From Cyanobacterium stanieri PCC 7202 (lineage in GTDB: Bacteria > Cyanobacteriota > Cyanobacteriia > Cyanobacteriales > Cyanobacteriaceae): DNA of 64,000 nucleotides. Of this stretch, positions 33,566-43,464 are shown in pieces. Within the stretch, counting starts at the first letter, position 1. Each line of letters begins with the position of its first letter. The translations under genes were made by a program, and so were the position numbers. The notes under the pieces are model-generated. The model was given only the letters and a program-made list of their open reading frames with translations. It was not told the origin of the DNA and did not search any database. The stretch is from assembly GCA_000317655.1 (NCBI GenBank), contig CP003940.1:1488001-1552000 (forward strand), in the 5' to 3' direction.

Positions 33566-35428
33566 TTATTGACACTGAAACTGAAATTGAAGTTGTTGAT
33601 TGACTTCGATGGTTTCTCCGGGATCTACTGTTCTTTCTTCCATAAAATAAAAGTTAATCTGTTCTAAAGGTCGACTATCCCCATATTGTTGTTGCCATTG
33701 TCGACAAAGATATTCGCCAAAGTAAGGATATAGTTGATTTCCAATATTACGATTTAGATTAATGTAATAGGTTCGCCATTGCATATTGCCATAAAGTCTT
33801 TGGCGATCGCCCAATGTCGGTTTATCGAAACTAATGGGTTGATCAGGGTGTAATAAATTAACTTCCCTACCGTCTGCCAAGACACCTACAATGACGTGCC
33901 ATCCATCATCACGAGGGGGAGAAGGGGCAAAGATTCCCCAACCATTTTGGTCTAAACGTAGTAAATAACCAATCCAGTCAATACGTTGTAAACTACGACT
34001 ACGGGTGACTCTACGTAAAGCTCTGAGGGTAGGGGTATCTTGATCAACGAAATACCAATGATCGGTAAATCCCCTTAAATTCAGAACAAAAATTAAGCCT
34101 AAAAATAATATAGAGATGATACTTTGCCACAGAGGAGTTTTTCCGCTAAATGTTCTAAATAATAGAGGACGAGTTAAAATTCCTGCTGTTTGACGGTTAT
34201 TGGCGATCGCCTCATAAAATCTTTTACCCAACTTCATGATGATGGGTAAGCCCAAAATAGTAGTAAAAATACGAAAGACAGGAGATAAACTGACCACATA
34301 AACAATGGCTTCAAACTTAAAATATCGATTACCCTGCCAATCCATTACCACCCAAGAATTCCATCGCTCCATATCTTCTTGAATCGACACATCACTTTGG
34401 GCAGGTTGTAAAGGGGTATCTGGTAACAATAAAAAGACACGGAGCAGATAAACCACTTTTTTACAAAATCCACAATCCGCATCATAATAGATTTTTAAAC
34501 CAGCTTGAGGTTCACCATAAAATCTTTTTTTCCATCCTTCCCAAACCGAACTCGGAATAAAAGCCAACCAAGATACAATACTCAAAAACGGAAATATACC
34601 TAAATTGAGAGTTAATCCAAAACCAACATGCAACAAAATAAACGTGATTACCGTGGCAGTGCGAAAAAAGTTGGTTTTAACAGGCATGAACAAAAATAAA
34701 GGACCAACCCACTCCAATATCAAGGTAACTAGGGTAAAAAACTGTAAAACAACTAAAGGTAAATTAAGTAACCAAGCCCCTAGCGGAGTAACATATTGAT
34801 CAAAATTAAGGGTGTAATATACCGCCGTTAAATCAGGAAACCAAATATCACTGGTGCTTTTGAACACCGCCGACATGATATAAATAAAACACTGTTGAAT
34901 AGTAAAAGCAATTACCGCCCCCGAAAAAATTCTTTTTGGCACAGAATCAGCCTTTGGATTAAGGGCAATATCCACCGAATAAGCCGCTCCCAAAGGTAAA
35001 AACATGGCCCAAAACAAAACTGTACGTAATACAGAATCCGCAGCAAATAATAAGGCTGGATTGCGGTGGTGAAGAGATACCATTAAAGCCCAAGAGGCGA
35101 TCGTTGCTAAACGGGTTCGATAACCCACTACCATAGCTAACCCAAAAATAGCACCAGCTAGAAACAATAATCCTTGTACAAAAGGCTGTCCACTCAAAAG
35201 ATGTATTGACCAATACCAAGGATCCAAACTTTCAATTAGAGCAGTACGTGGTAATACCCCCTGATCACTATAATGACTCGAAAGATCTGGAAATCTTAGA
35301 AATAAATCAGCAAGAATTACCAATCCCAATCCCATTCTCAATAATGCAAGGGATCTTATGTCCAAGCCATACCGTTTACTTAAACTATTTAGCCAACCCC
35401 ATTTCTTCAAGTTTTTCTGAGTTACCAT
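33566..35428 (-). CDS. HTTM-domain membrane protein fused to a DCC thiol-oxidoreductase domain
   Basis: A 620-aa fusion. The N-terminal half has multiple helices in HTTM (vitamin K-dependent carboxylase-like) arrangement, including ALLRMGLGLVILADLFLRF and VGYRTRLATIASWALMVSLHHRNP. At about residues 313-400 comes a DCC-family domain, IYYDADCGFCKKVVYLLRV, a thioredoxin-like fold with a CxxC redox pair. Two more hydrophobic segments follow, then a soluble C-terminal part (about 470-620) with GIFAPSPPRDDGWHVIVG. The role is unknown; HTTM-DCC neighbours elsewhere suggest membrane redox or lipid chemistry. It lies inside the acyl/glycan cluster. Confidence 0.8.
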   Translation of the reverse strand: MVTQKNLKKWGWLNSLSKRYGLDIRSLALLRMGLGLVILADLFLRFPDLSSHYSDQGVLPRTALIESLDPWYWSIHLLSGQPFVQGLLFLAGAIFGLAMVVGYRTRLATIASWALMVSLHHRNPALLFAADSVLRTVLFWAMFLPLGAAYSVDIALNPKADSVPKRIFSGAVIAFTIQQCFIYIMSAVFKSTSDIWFPDLTAVYYTLNFDQYVTPLGAWLLNLPLVVLQFFTLVTLILEWVGPLFLFMPVKTNFFRTATVITFILLHVGFGLTLNLGIFPFLSIVSWLAFIPSSVWEGWKKRFYGEPQAGLKIYYDADCGFCKKVVYLLRVFLLLPDTPLQPAQSDVSIQEDMERWNSWVVMDWQGNRYFKFEAIVYVVSLSPVFRIFTTILGLPIIMKLGKRFYEAIANNRQTAGILTRPLLFRTFSGKTPLWQSIISILFLGLIFVLNLRGFTDHWYFVDQDTPTLRALRRVTRSRSLQRIDWIGYLLRLDQNGWGIFAPSPPRDDGWHVIVGVLADGREVNLLHPDQPISFDKPTLGDRQRLYGNMQWRTYYINLNRNIGNQLYPYFGEYLCRQWQQQYGDSRPLEQINFYFMEERTVDPGETIEVNQQLQFQFQCQ

Positions 35429-35477
35429 GCCCCTATTTGTTTTTTATTTTTTATATAAATGACAAATTATTAACATA

Positions 35478-36425
35478 CTATTTACCCTCTACATCATGGG
35501 AAGCCACAGAAAACTGGGGCAACGCCATTTGAAGTTCTCTCACTAGCTGCTCAGAGCGAACAGTTCTCTCCGATATTTTTAAATGATAATGGGTATCTGC
35601 AAATAAATCAGAATTGTCATAAATATTTAGAGTTTCCTTATCGTAGAGAGTCGGAGCAATCTCCGACAAAGCATCTGCTGTTTTTTGAATATTGGCAATA
35701 GTATCTTGATCATCACTACCATATACCACTGGTAAAGAGAATACCAACGTTCCCCCCCTTGCTTCTATATCTTTTTTAAACTGACGTAAACTGTTAATAG
35801 AATGTTGGGAAATCGAAGAACGAATGGGCATTTTCCACCATGCAGAATTACGAGGCAACTCAATAGTAGCATCTCCTCTGGAGGTTAAAGGATCTCCATA
35901 ATAGTCAAGTCTTCCCTCTGTCACGATGTCTTGAGTTGTTTTTATTAAAGGACGTACAGACGGTATTCCCAAAGTTACAGTGGTTTCTAATACTTCTTTG
36001 ATCGGAATTCCCCCTAAACCCGGACGACCAATTACAATCCCAAAAGTGGGAGAAAGTGTATCTGTACCCTCATCATTCAAAAGAAAAGAATACTCTGGAA
36101 TTACTAACATAATATCTCCAGGTCTAACTTTTTCTAACATAGTAGTTAAAAGTAAATCTAAACCAATACCTCCATTCAGACCAAAATTAACCACAGGCAT
36201 ACCCAAAGATTCTGCCATTACGTCTGAGTTGATCGTATACTGAACCCCAGAACCTCCAGCAACAATAATTTGAGGTTCATCTATTTCTTCTACTAATCTT
36301 GATTTAACTACATACATTGTTCTAAGCCAACTAGCATAACCACTAAGATAAACATTGTAAATAAATCCTACTGACCATAACCCTGTTACTACTAATGCCC
36401 AAGTCCATAAATGAGAACGTTTCAT
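35478..36425 (-). CDS. SGNH-like membrane-anchored protein
   Basis: A 315-aa protein with one N-terminal membrane anchor (about 8-28) and an extracytoplasmic SGNH/GDSL-like domain. Block I looks like IIVAGGSGVQYTINSDVM with Ser at the nucleophile position near residue 59. NFGLNGGIGLDLLL resembles block II-III, and the C-terminal DLFADTHYHLK supplies an Asp-His pair near 280. Such proteins often pair with MBOAT acyltransferases and carry acyl groups onto sugars or polymers, as DltD and AlgX/AlgJ do. The MBOAT gene is three genes upstream, and gaps to both flanking genes are short. The catalytic call is inferred. Confidence 0.7.
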   Translation of the reverse strand: MKRSHLWTWALVVTGLWSVGFIYNVYLSGYASWLRTMYVVKSRLVEEIDEPQIIVAGGSGVQYTINSDVMAESLGMPVVNFGLNGGIGLDLLLTTMLEKVRPGDIMLVIPEYSFLLNDEGTDTLSPTFGIVIGRPGLGGIPIKEVLETTVTLGIPSVRPLIKTTQDIVTEGRLDYYGDPLTSRGDATIELPRNSAWWKMPIRSSISQHSINSLRQFKKDIEARGGTLVFSLPVVYGSDDQDTIANIQKTADALSEIAPTLYDKETLNIYDNSDLFADTHYHLKISERTVRSEQLVRELQMALPQFSVASHDVEGK

Positions 36426-36452
36426 AATTATTAAACTCCTGATTTAACATTT

Positions 36453-38087
36453 TTATTCAAGAATATAAACATAAGCTGTTTCTGTCTCTAAAAAAAGGCT
36501 TGAGGATCTTTCAATACTTGGATATTCAGATACAGTTAAAATAGGCCATAGTTTCAAATTTCCTTCATAGGAAGGTTCTACAAAATATGTCTCTTCATAG
36601 TTAGTGTCGTTCAAAAAATTACTTTCAATGTTTAAAAATCTTTTGGGATGTATTACATAGTTACCAGATGCACAAACATCTATAATTTCAATGTCATTTT
36701 CTACAACATAAGTATTAATATAATTATACTTATTCCTTGTCTCTCTCCTTCTGGCAATTCTGGGATCGCATATACTTGAATTGGAAGGAATTATATCTAC
36801 AATTTCAGCTATTTCTTTAGTATTTAATAAACGATTATTACCATATTTAGCTATCATAAAATTATAATTATAAATTAAGTTATTAATCATAGATAATATT
36901 AATACTATGGAGGTAAAACCATAGATAAATAACTTAAATTTTAAACGAAAATTAGTGTAGGCTAAAGTTATAACTGCAAAAATAATTGGGATAGATAAGA
37001 CCAATATTTTATAATAAAAGACTGATTGATCTGCATCGATATTTGCTGCTGCAATTAAAAATATTCCTAAACTAGCAATCATAATATACCAAATATATTG
37101 ATTCCCTTTAAATTTGACAATACCGAAATAAGTAATTAAACAAAGAAAACTTATAGATATTAATAAATATAGTATGGATGAATTCCAAAAATAAGCCTGA
37201 CGCATTATATTGACATAATTCATTACTAGATTATAAATTTTTTCTGATACATAACCAACAAATGATACATCTGTAGAACTAGATCCAGAGCGAATTGTTT
37301 GTAAAATAGCTTTGCTATTGCGAAATCCCGTTGCTAATTCCATTTTCCAATAAGGAATTAAAGATATAAAAGTAGATAAACAGCTTACTATTGGTAATAA
37401 AAATAATTTTATTTCTCTTGTTTCTTTATGTATTTTAAATAGATATAAAATTATGCTGATAATAAAAACAATAGGCATTACAAACAATGTGGAGGTATGT
37501 AAACTAAGTAGAATAGCGAATACAATACCATTTAAAGCCCATAAAAAACATTTTATACTCCAAGAAAATTCATTTTTCATTTGTAAGTCATATAAAAGTA
37601 CAAAAGAAAAAAAGAAAAAAGGAATTGAACTCGGATTCCACTGAAAATTGCTAATAAAAATATCTCCAAACAGAAAACTATACCAAAATCCTGCTAATCC
37701 ACTAAAAAAAACTCTTTGAGAATTATCTATATTTTCTAAAAGTTTATAAACTAAAAATATGAATAATGGAATAGATAAAAATGAAAATAAAGCATTAGGA
37801 AATGCTTGAAAAACAGGGTCTCCTCCGAAGATAGTAAAGGGAAAAAAGAGGTAATAATATAAGGGTAAAAGATAATGGCCTCCAAGACCTAATCCATAAG
37901 CCCGTGGACCTAATAAAGGAAACTCTCCATCCCAAATTCCCATGACTACAAAAGCATCTCTAATTTGATCTGGATCTGGCCCTATGTCAAAAGTAACATA
38001 TTGAAAAACGGCCACTATTCTTGTAAAAAATCCGAATAGTATGGCTATTACGATCAATATAACTCCGAAGCATTTAAGTTGTTTCAT
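36453..38087 (-). CDS. GT-C-type membrane glycosyltransferase
   Basis: A 544-aa protein with about ten membrane helices. The N-terminal extracytoplasmic loop contains FDIGPDPDQIRDAF near residue 40, where GT-C enzymes carry their catalytic acid, and GLGGHYLLPLYYYLF follows. GT-C enzymes transfer sugars from polyprenyl-phosphate donors outside the membrane. The soluble C-terminal region (about 440-544) is of unknown fold. Base composition is more AT-rich than neighbours. It begins three bases after the GT39-like gene, so the two are probably cotranslated and may act on the same acceptor. Specificity is unknown. Confidence 0.7.
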   Translation of the reverse strand: MKQLKCFGVILIVIAILFGFFTRIVAVFQYVTFDIGPDPDQIRDAFVVMGIWDGEFPLLGPRAYGLGLGGHYLLPLYYYLFFPFTIFGGDPVFQAFPNALFSFLSIPLFIFLVYKLLENIDNSQRVFFSGLAGFWYSFLFGDIFISNFQWNPSSIPFFFFSFVLLYDLQMKNEFSWSIKCFLWALNGIVFAILLSLHTSTLFVMPIVFIISIILYLFKIHKETREIKLFLLPIVSCLSTFISLIPYWKMELATGFRNSKAILQTIRSGSSSTDVSFVGYVSEKIYNLVMNYVNIMRQAYFWNSSILYLLISISFLCLITYFGIVKFKGNQYIWYIMIASLGIFLIAAANIDADQSVFYYKILVLSIPIIFAVITLAYTNFRLKFKLFIYGFTSIVLILSMINNLIYNYNFMIAKYGNNRLLNTKEIAEIVDIIPSNSSICDPRIARRRETRNKYNYINTYVVENDIEIIDVCASGNYVIHPKRFLNIESNFLNDTNYEETYFVEPSYEGNLKLWPILTVSEYPSIERSSSLFLETETAYVYILE

Positions 38088-38090
38088 AGT

Positions 38091-39641
38091 TTAGATAGAA
38101 ATTTCAACTAATTTAAAATATTCTATACCTTGAGAATCTATAACTGTATAAATTTCTTTCCAATTGTACCCTTTCGATTCAAGTGTTACGATCTCTTCTG
38201 GACGAAGAATATAGAGGTATTCTGTAATTAAAATGTCCTGTTTAGATATAGACATAAGATGATAATTACCGAGAGAATAAACTTTGTCCTTGGAATCTCT
38301 AACCCAGGGAGGAATGGGAGATTGTTGATATTTTTGTGGAGAATATTGGGTGTAAAAAGGAATCTGAGAGATAAAATCATGTATGGCATAACAACCACTA
38401 TTAGTATCACTACTCAGCACAAAACCACCATAAGAACTTTTTTTGGAAAAGTCAATTGCTTCCTTGAGTCCATAATTCCATAGCTTTGCGGCTTCAGGTG
38501 GATAGTTGACAAAATATTTATAAGAAAAAAATGTCACATTGCTCATTACAATAAGTCCAGTAGCTAAAGCTATTGTTTGTCTTTTATAACTCCAATTATC
38601 TATTAAGTAGGCAATACCAATGGCTGAAATTATTGCAAACAAAGAAACTCCTATTATTGAGCGTTGAGGACTTTCTGAACCAACAAAAATTGCCGGGATA
38701 GGATATAACAACAGCCAAGGTAGTAAGATCATTTTTGTTTTCACATTATCTCGAAGCAATTTTAGAATCCCTAAAGGAACTGTTATTATTTCAAATAAAT
38801 AAAGTTCACCCATTTGAGATGGATTTTCTGTGATTACTGATTTTCCGTTGAAAAATAAAAAATTAGGATTAAAATGTGAAAAGTAATTTTTTAAAATTAC
38901 AAAAGAATTATTTTCTATACCAGTTCCTCTGGCTCTGACCATCCCTTCTGGAGAAATCCAAAACTTTAATAAAGGTATAAAAATAAATAAGAATAAGATT
39001 AAAGAAAGAGTGGTCTCTTTTTTATGTTGCCATAAGTGTTTCCAAAAAATAGTGGTTAAACAAAGTAAAAAAAGTGGTACAAAAACTCTAGCAGAATTGT
39101 ACGTGTATAGACTTAATGCAAACACAAAACTGCTTAAAGGGAGATATTTGGGTTGTTTAAAGCTTTTAACGAAAAATAAAACTCCTAAGCAAAATAGTAA
39201 AGGTAGTAAATTAAGCCTAAAGGCAATTCGATTAAAGTGTATGTGCCATGGACTGATAGATAAAAGTAGGGCTGCAATTAATCCAGTTTTTTTATTGAGC
39301 ATTTCCTTTGCAAGGAAATAAACTGTTAAAACAGTTAATACTCCAAGTAAAACAGATGGAAGTCTCGTTGCGAATTCGTTAAGACCCAAAATTTTAATAA
39401 ATGGTATCATTAAATAGAAATATAAAGCCTCTTTCGCATCATTTTTCAGAGGGTTAATAAACATGGGCAAAAATTTACCGTATCTATCTCGTAAAGTTTC
39501 GGCAATTGAATAAGATTCGTAAGCGTTCGCCGCTTCATCACAAGAAAAACCACCTGGAATGGATGCTAGCAAAAAAATTCTTAAAAAAATGGCTAGTGCT
39601 AAGATAAGCAATAAAGAAATAAAAGTATTATTTTTATTCAT
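38091..39641 (-). CDS. GT39/ArnT-like membrane glycosyltransferase
   Basis: A 516-aa multi-span protein of the dolichyl/undecaprenyl-phosphate sugar transferase type. The first extracytoplasmic loop has SIPGGFSCDEAANAYESYS near residues 29-47, with the Asp-Glu pair typical of GT39-family enzymes; LPSVLLGVLTVLTVYFLAKEML and SISPWHIHFNRIAFRLNLLP follow as in the ArnT/PMT_2 family. The soluble C-terminal region (about 390-516) may bind the acceptor. It lies in the acyl/glycan cluster, 158 bp downstream of the MBOAT gene. No promoter was recognised in that gap. Confidence 0.78.
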   Translation of the reverse strand: MNKNNTFISLLLILALAIFLRIFLLASIPGGFSCDEAANAYESYSIAETLRDRYGKFLPMFINPLKNDAKEALYFYLMIPFIKILGLNEFATRLPSVLLGVLTVLTVYFLAKEMLNKKTGLIAALLLSISPWHIHFNRIAFRLNLLPLLFCLGVLFFVKSFKQPKYLPLSSFVFALSLYTYNSARVFVPLFLLCLTTIFWKHLWQHKKETTLSLILFLFIFIPLLKFWISPEGMVRARGTGIENNSFVILKNYFSHFNPNFLFFNGKSVITENPSQMGELYLFEIITVPLGILKLLRDNVKTKMILLPWLLLYPIPAIFVGSESPQRSIIGVSLFAIISAIGIAYLIDNWSYKRQTIALATGLIVMSNVTFFSYKYFVNYPPEAAKLWNYGLKEAIDFSKKSSYGGFVLSSDTNSGCYAIHDFISQIPFYTQYSPQKYQQSPIPPWVRDSKDKVYSLGNYHLMSISKQDILITEYLYILRPEEIVTLESKGYNWKEIYTVIDSQGIEYFKLVEISI

Positions 39642-39799
39642 GACTCTTAATTTTATTAAAACTGGAAAATCAAAACCAGAAAAAACTTTATTTTTTAATA
39701 TAGCTTAGAGATAAGACTCTCAAGAATTATTTTGTCTCTAGCTAAATATTTTTTTTGTTTTGTAAATAACAATTAAACGTATTTATCTTTTCATGGTTG

Positions 39800-41257
39800 T
39801 TAAAATGCAAAATAAATAAACTCCGAAGGCTGATTTGCGGCTAAAAGAATAGTTAAACCCAATAAACCTCTAGCAATCCAAGGTGATAATAATAATTCGT
39901 ATTCAAATTTTTTACGCCAAATTGCCATAAATTCTAATAATAGAACTGTTAAAGATAAAAATAATATAAAAATCAGAGTCCATCCTTCATTAACGTTATA
40001 AGACTGTAACCAGTCAATTAAATTACTGGGGGTATAATTCCAGGGCAGGGCAATGGTTTTTAATTTGGTTAACAATCTTCTGGTATCGGTTTCCATAAAA
40101 AATAGACATCCTAAAACCACTGAAGAAAAAGTTAAAGCCCAACTTACAAATTCAGATCTCTTAAAGTATTTATTACTAAATTTTTGAAATGGTCTGCCCA
40201 AATAACGCAGTATTAGTAATAAACTGCCATGGTAAGCACCCCAAATAATAAAATTCCATGCCGCCCCATGCCAAAATCCTGAGAGGGTGAAGGTGATGAA
40301 CAAGAATAGGGGAGCAAATTGTTTTTGAGAACCCATCAGGGGAATAAAGACATAGTCTCTAAACCATGTACTGAGGGTAACGTGCCATCTACGCCAAAAT
40401 TCGTTAATACTCTGGGATGTATATGGTGCAAGGAAATTAACTGTTAATCTGATACCCAAAATTTTGGCAATACCTAATGCGACGAAGCTATAACCTGCAA
40501 AGTCAAAATAAATTCTGAGGGTGAAAAGGAAGGCAAAAAACCAGATTATCCAAGGGTTGGCACTGTTACTTAAATCAATGTAGGGCGCAATATTATCAGC
40601 TAAGACAAATTTCATAAAAGCACCCAAGGAAATCCAGCGAAATCCCATTTCAAAGTTTTCGGCAGTAAATTTAAAACGGAAGTTACTGATTTGGGGTAGT
40701 AAGTCCACTCGTCGTTCAATGGGGCCGGCTACAATTTGGGGGAAAAAGGCGATAAAGTTAACATAGTCCAAAAATGCGATCGCACTTTTTTTCTTTGCTT
40801 TGAGAGAATCGACTACAAAAGCGATCATCTGGAAAGTATAAAAAGAAACCCCAGGGGGAATTTGATTTCTGATGGGGATAGGAGAAGCACTTTGCCAATT
40901 GTCAGGTACACTGACAAATAAGCCAATAACATCCTCCACAAAAAAGGTCAAATACTTAAAATAGGCTAAAATTGCAATATCAAAAACAATAATAAAACCA
41001 GCAATTAACTTAGCTTGATTGCCTTCTTTTTTGAGCATAAATTGCACTAAAACGTAGTTAACAATTATCTCAATAACAAAAACAACAAAACTAGAACGAC
41101 TAGCATTATAAAACAGCAATAAAGAAAGAGAAACAATCCCTAAACTGTCAAAAAAGCCCCTCCAGAGGTTCATTCTTTGAGCAAGATAACGAACCCCAAA
41201 AAAAGGAATGCTAAAAAGGATAAAAATCCACCAAAAGGAAAATTCTGAATAGTTCAA
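39800..41257 (-). CDS. MBOAT-family O-acyltransferase (AlgI-like)
   Basis: A 485-aa polytopic membrane acyltransferase. The family segment is clear: FYTFQMIAFVVDSLK, FFPQIVAGPIERRVDLLPQI, NEFWRRWHVTLSTWFRDYVFIPLMG near 295-320, and the catalytic-His block TFTLSGFWHGAAWNFIIWGAYHG near 335-357. AlgI-type enzymes move acyl groups across the membrane to sugars of surface polymers. It follows the ACP gene by 47 bp, so the ACP or its loading enzyme may supply the acyl chain, as DltC does for DltB. Acetyl transfer is an alternative. Full length, no damage seen. Confidence 0.9.
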   Translation of the reverse strand: MNYSEFSFWWIFILFSIPFFGVRYLAQRMNLWRGFFDSLGIVSLSLLLFYNASRSSFVVFVIEIIVNYVLVQFMLKKEGNQAKLIAGFIIVFDIAILAYFKYLTFFVEDVIGLFVSVPDNWQSASPIPIRNQIPPGVSFYTFQMIAFVVDSLKAKKKSAIAFLDYVNFIAFFPQIVAGPIERRVDLLPQISNFRFKFTAENFEMGFRWISLGAFMKFVLADNIAPYIDLSNSANPWIIWFFAFLFTLRIYFDFAGYSFVALGIAKILGIRLTVNFLAPYTSQSINEFWRRWHVTLSTWFRDYVFIPLMGSQKQFAPLFLFITFTLSGFWHGAAWNFIIWGAYHGSLLLILRYLGRPFQKFSNKYFKRSEFVSWALTFSSVVLGCLFFMETDTRRLLTKLKTIALPWNYTPSNLIDWLQSYNVNEGWTLIFILFLSLTVLLLEFMAIWRKKFEYELLLSPWIARGLLGLTILLAANQPSEFIYFAF

Positions 41258-41304
41258 GGCTTTATTTTGAATTATTTATCAATATTAAATAATAAAAAAG
41301 TGAA

Positions 41305-41667
41305 TTAACGACCCATTAAGCGACCAAATAATCCTGACTTTTTCTCCCCAGCCAAGACTGGTTCTGCCGATTTTGCTGGTGTTACAGGAGTTTCATTTGC
41401 TGTGAGAGAAATATTTTCTAAGTCAAAATTTTCTACTAAATAAGCAGATGACTGAGCGATGGTAGGATAATCCCAAAATAAAGTGGAAGGTAACTCCAAA
41501 TCTAACCAATCTTCTAAGTCTCCTACCATTGTTACCGCATCAATAGAATCCAAACCATAACGGGTCAAAGACTCATTTACACTAATATTTTCAGGATCTA
41601 GTGACAACTGTTCTGATAATTGATCAATAAGCCAATTTTGTACAATTTTAATTTGGGAATTAGTCAT
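41305..41667 (-). CDS. Free-standing acyl carrier protein
   Basis: A 120-aa protein with a phosphopantetheine-binding domain at residues 5-85. The attachment Ser41 is in TRYGLDSIDAVTMVGDLEDWL, close to the PKS/FAAL-associated carrier type rather than to the housekeeping AcpP. FWDYPTIAQSSAYLVE completes helix four. A 35-residue tail ends in the basic KKSGLFGRLMGR, which might bind membrane or partner. Placed between the ACAD-like gene (39 bp) and the MBOAT gene (47 bp), it probably carries the acyl chain activated by the FAAL. Confidence 0.9.
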   Translation of the reverse strand: MTNSQIKIVQNWLIDQLSEQLSLDPENISVNESLTRYGLDSIDAVTMVGDLEDWLDLELPSTLFWDYPTIAQSSAYLVENFDLENISLTANETPVTPAKSAEPVLAGEKKSGLFGRLMGR

Positions 41668-41706
41668 TTTTTTAAATCCTCATTATATAGTTGATATTAT
41701 TATTTT

Positions 41707-43464
41707 TTAGTTTTTTGCTAACTGAAAAGGTACTATAGAAAACACTTTTTCTGTTTTGTATAGTGTAACCATTTCTTTACTCAAATTGTTCTCATATTCT
41801 TCATAAATGTTATAAGGAATTGAGCGGATAGCATAAAGAAGACGATTTAATGCTAAAACTAACCATTCACCTTTTGCGAAAAATTCCCCTAAATTTTCTC
41901 GATTATATAACCACATAAATAAACAGCTTGTTGCTGTATGTAATGTGCAATATTTTTTGGCTAGTTCAAAGGTTTCTGGAGATTGATGATGTCCATACTC
42001 AAAATTGGATTGACTGATGGTCTGGTCATGATTATTCAATTCCAGCAACACTATATCACCCAATCTAATTAATTCTTTCAAAACCGCAGGTTCTACTTCG
42101 TAAGTATTTTGTAAATCAGCTAATTTTTGTAGGCCAATCTCTAATCCTTGTAATACATGATCTGCCCCCTTACCAAATAATGCTAGTTGATCCAACTGTA
42201 GTGTCGGTGGTTTTAGATCAAGAGAAAATATGGTTTTCAGATTTTCTTCGATCGCCCTTAAACGTTTTTCATTCAGTCTTTGACGAGTTTTAGTAATTTG
42301 TCGAAACTGTAAAATCAGGGCGTGTAAATTAACCACCGTACTGCCATCAAAAACACTAATAATGGCATTATCCCGTAATACCTTTTGAAAGATACCAGAA
42401 TCATGCTCTTCGCGCATATAAAAACGAGAACCCAATACCGCAGAGATATTGTTGATCATGGTTTCTAGCTGAGTAGTGACAAAATATTTGACCACCGCAG
42501 ACCAAACGCTAAACTGTTCGGGTACTACATGAAAACCACGACAAGAAGCAATGGTTTCACAATCACAGATGAGAATATCCAAAAAAGCATCGCTCAAAAC
42601 CTTACGAGGTTGGGGTAAATCAAATACCCTTTCTTCATATACCCGACGATGGAGAGCAAATTTTAGGGTGGTTCTTAGGGCTGTGTCCGCCGCCCCATGG
42701 GAAAAACCAGAGCAAAGGGTGCGGGTAATTTGAAAGCCTTTGAGGGCGATTTCTAACCCTTCTCCTTCTTTGCCGATAAGCATGGAATCGGGAACAAAAC
42801 AATCTTTAAAACCGATACCACTCATATCCGATGCTCGAATACCATGGGTTAAAATTTTCGGTAGATTATAGTAATTTTCCGAATTAATCTTACTCTTTTC
42901 CACCATAAACAGAGATAAACACCTACCCCCATTATCATCGGCAGTTTTTGCCAAAATATAGGACATCCCAGAAATGGTTGCCCTATTAATGGGCCATTTT
43001 TCACCGTTGAGGACATAACCCCCATCCACCTTGGTGGCAGTCAATTCACCCCCTACCAAATCGGCTCCATGATCTTTTTCGGAGTACCCCAAACACATCG
43101 CCCCATGCTCGTTTCTAATATACTCCGAGAGTCGATCTTTTTGCTCTTGAGTTCCTGCCATCCAAGTTATAAATGACCAGAATAGGGTTGTAAAAGCGAT
43201 ACCGATAGTTTGATCTCTTCTTGATAAAACCCTGACGATGGCAATAAATTCTTCAAAGGAGGTAAATTTACCGCCACAGTTTTCGGGGATGTAGTAATCT
43301 TGTAAATTCCATTGATAGAGCCAGTCAATTTCTTGATGGGGAAATTGCTCACTTTCATCGATTTGAATTACTTTCTCATAGGACATCAAACTATCTCCGT
43401 GGATAGGATTACCCAAATCCTGTTCTAGCTTTTCTGGAGTATGATATTGTGGCAAAGGGTTCAT
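41707..43464 (-). CDS. Acyl-CoA dehydrogenase-family protein (probable acyl-ACP oxidase/dehydrogenase)
   Basis: A 585-aa flavoprotein-like ACAD. The core spans about residues 35-400, with AMCLGYSEKDHGADLVGGELTAT and GGYVLNGEKWPI at the FAD-binding middle domain, and ALKGFQITRTLCSGFSHGAA in the C-terminal helical domain. About 170 further residues follow the core, longer than the usual 380-aa enzymes. In the segment that aligns with the common catalytic YEGT loop this protein reads FDGSTVV, so Asp replaces Glu, a possible change of activity. Between FAAL and ACP genes it may introduce a double bond into an ACP-bound acyl chain. Confidence 0.82.
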   Translation of the reverse strand: MNPLPQYHTPEKLEQDLGNPIHGDSLMSYEKVIQIDESEQFPHQEIDWLYQWNLQDYYIPENCGGKFTSFEEFIAIVRVLSRRDQTIGIAFTTLFWSFITWMAGTQEQKDRLSEYIRNEHGAMCLGYSEKDHGADLVGGELTATKVDGGYVLNGEKWPINRATISGMSYILAKTADDNGGRCLSLFMVEKSKINSENYYNLPKILTHGIRASDMSGIGFKDCFVPDSMLIGKEGEGLEIALKGFQITRTLCSGFSHGAADTALRTTLKFALHRRVYEERVFDLPQPRKVLSDAFLDILICDCETIASCRGFHVVPEQFSVWSAVVKYFVTTQLETMINNISAVLGSRFYMREEHDSGIFQKVLRDNAIISVFDGSTVVNLHALILQFRQITKTRQRLNEKRLRAIEENLKTIFSLDLKPPTLQLDQLALFGKGADHVLQGLEIGLQKLADLQNTYEVEPAVLKELIRLGDIVLLELNNHDQTISQSNFEYGHHQSPETFELAKKYCTLHTATSCLFMWLYNRENLGEFFAKGEWLVLALNRLLYAIRSIPYNIYEEYENNLSKEMVTLYKTEKVFSIVPFQLAKN

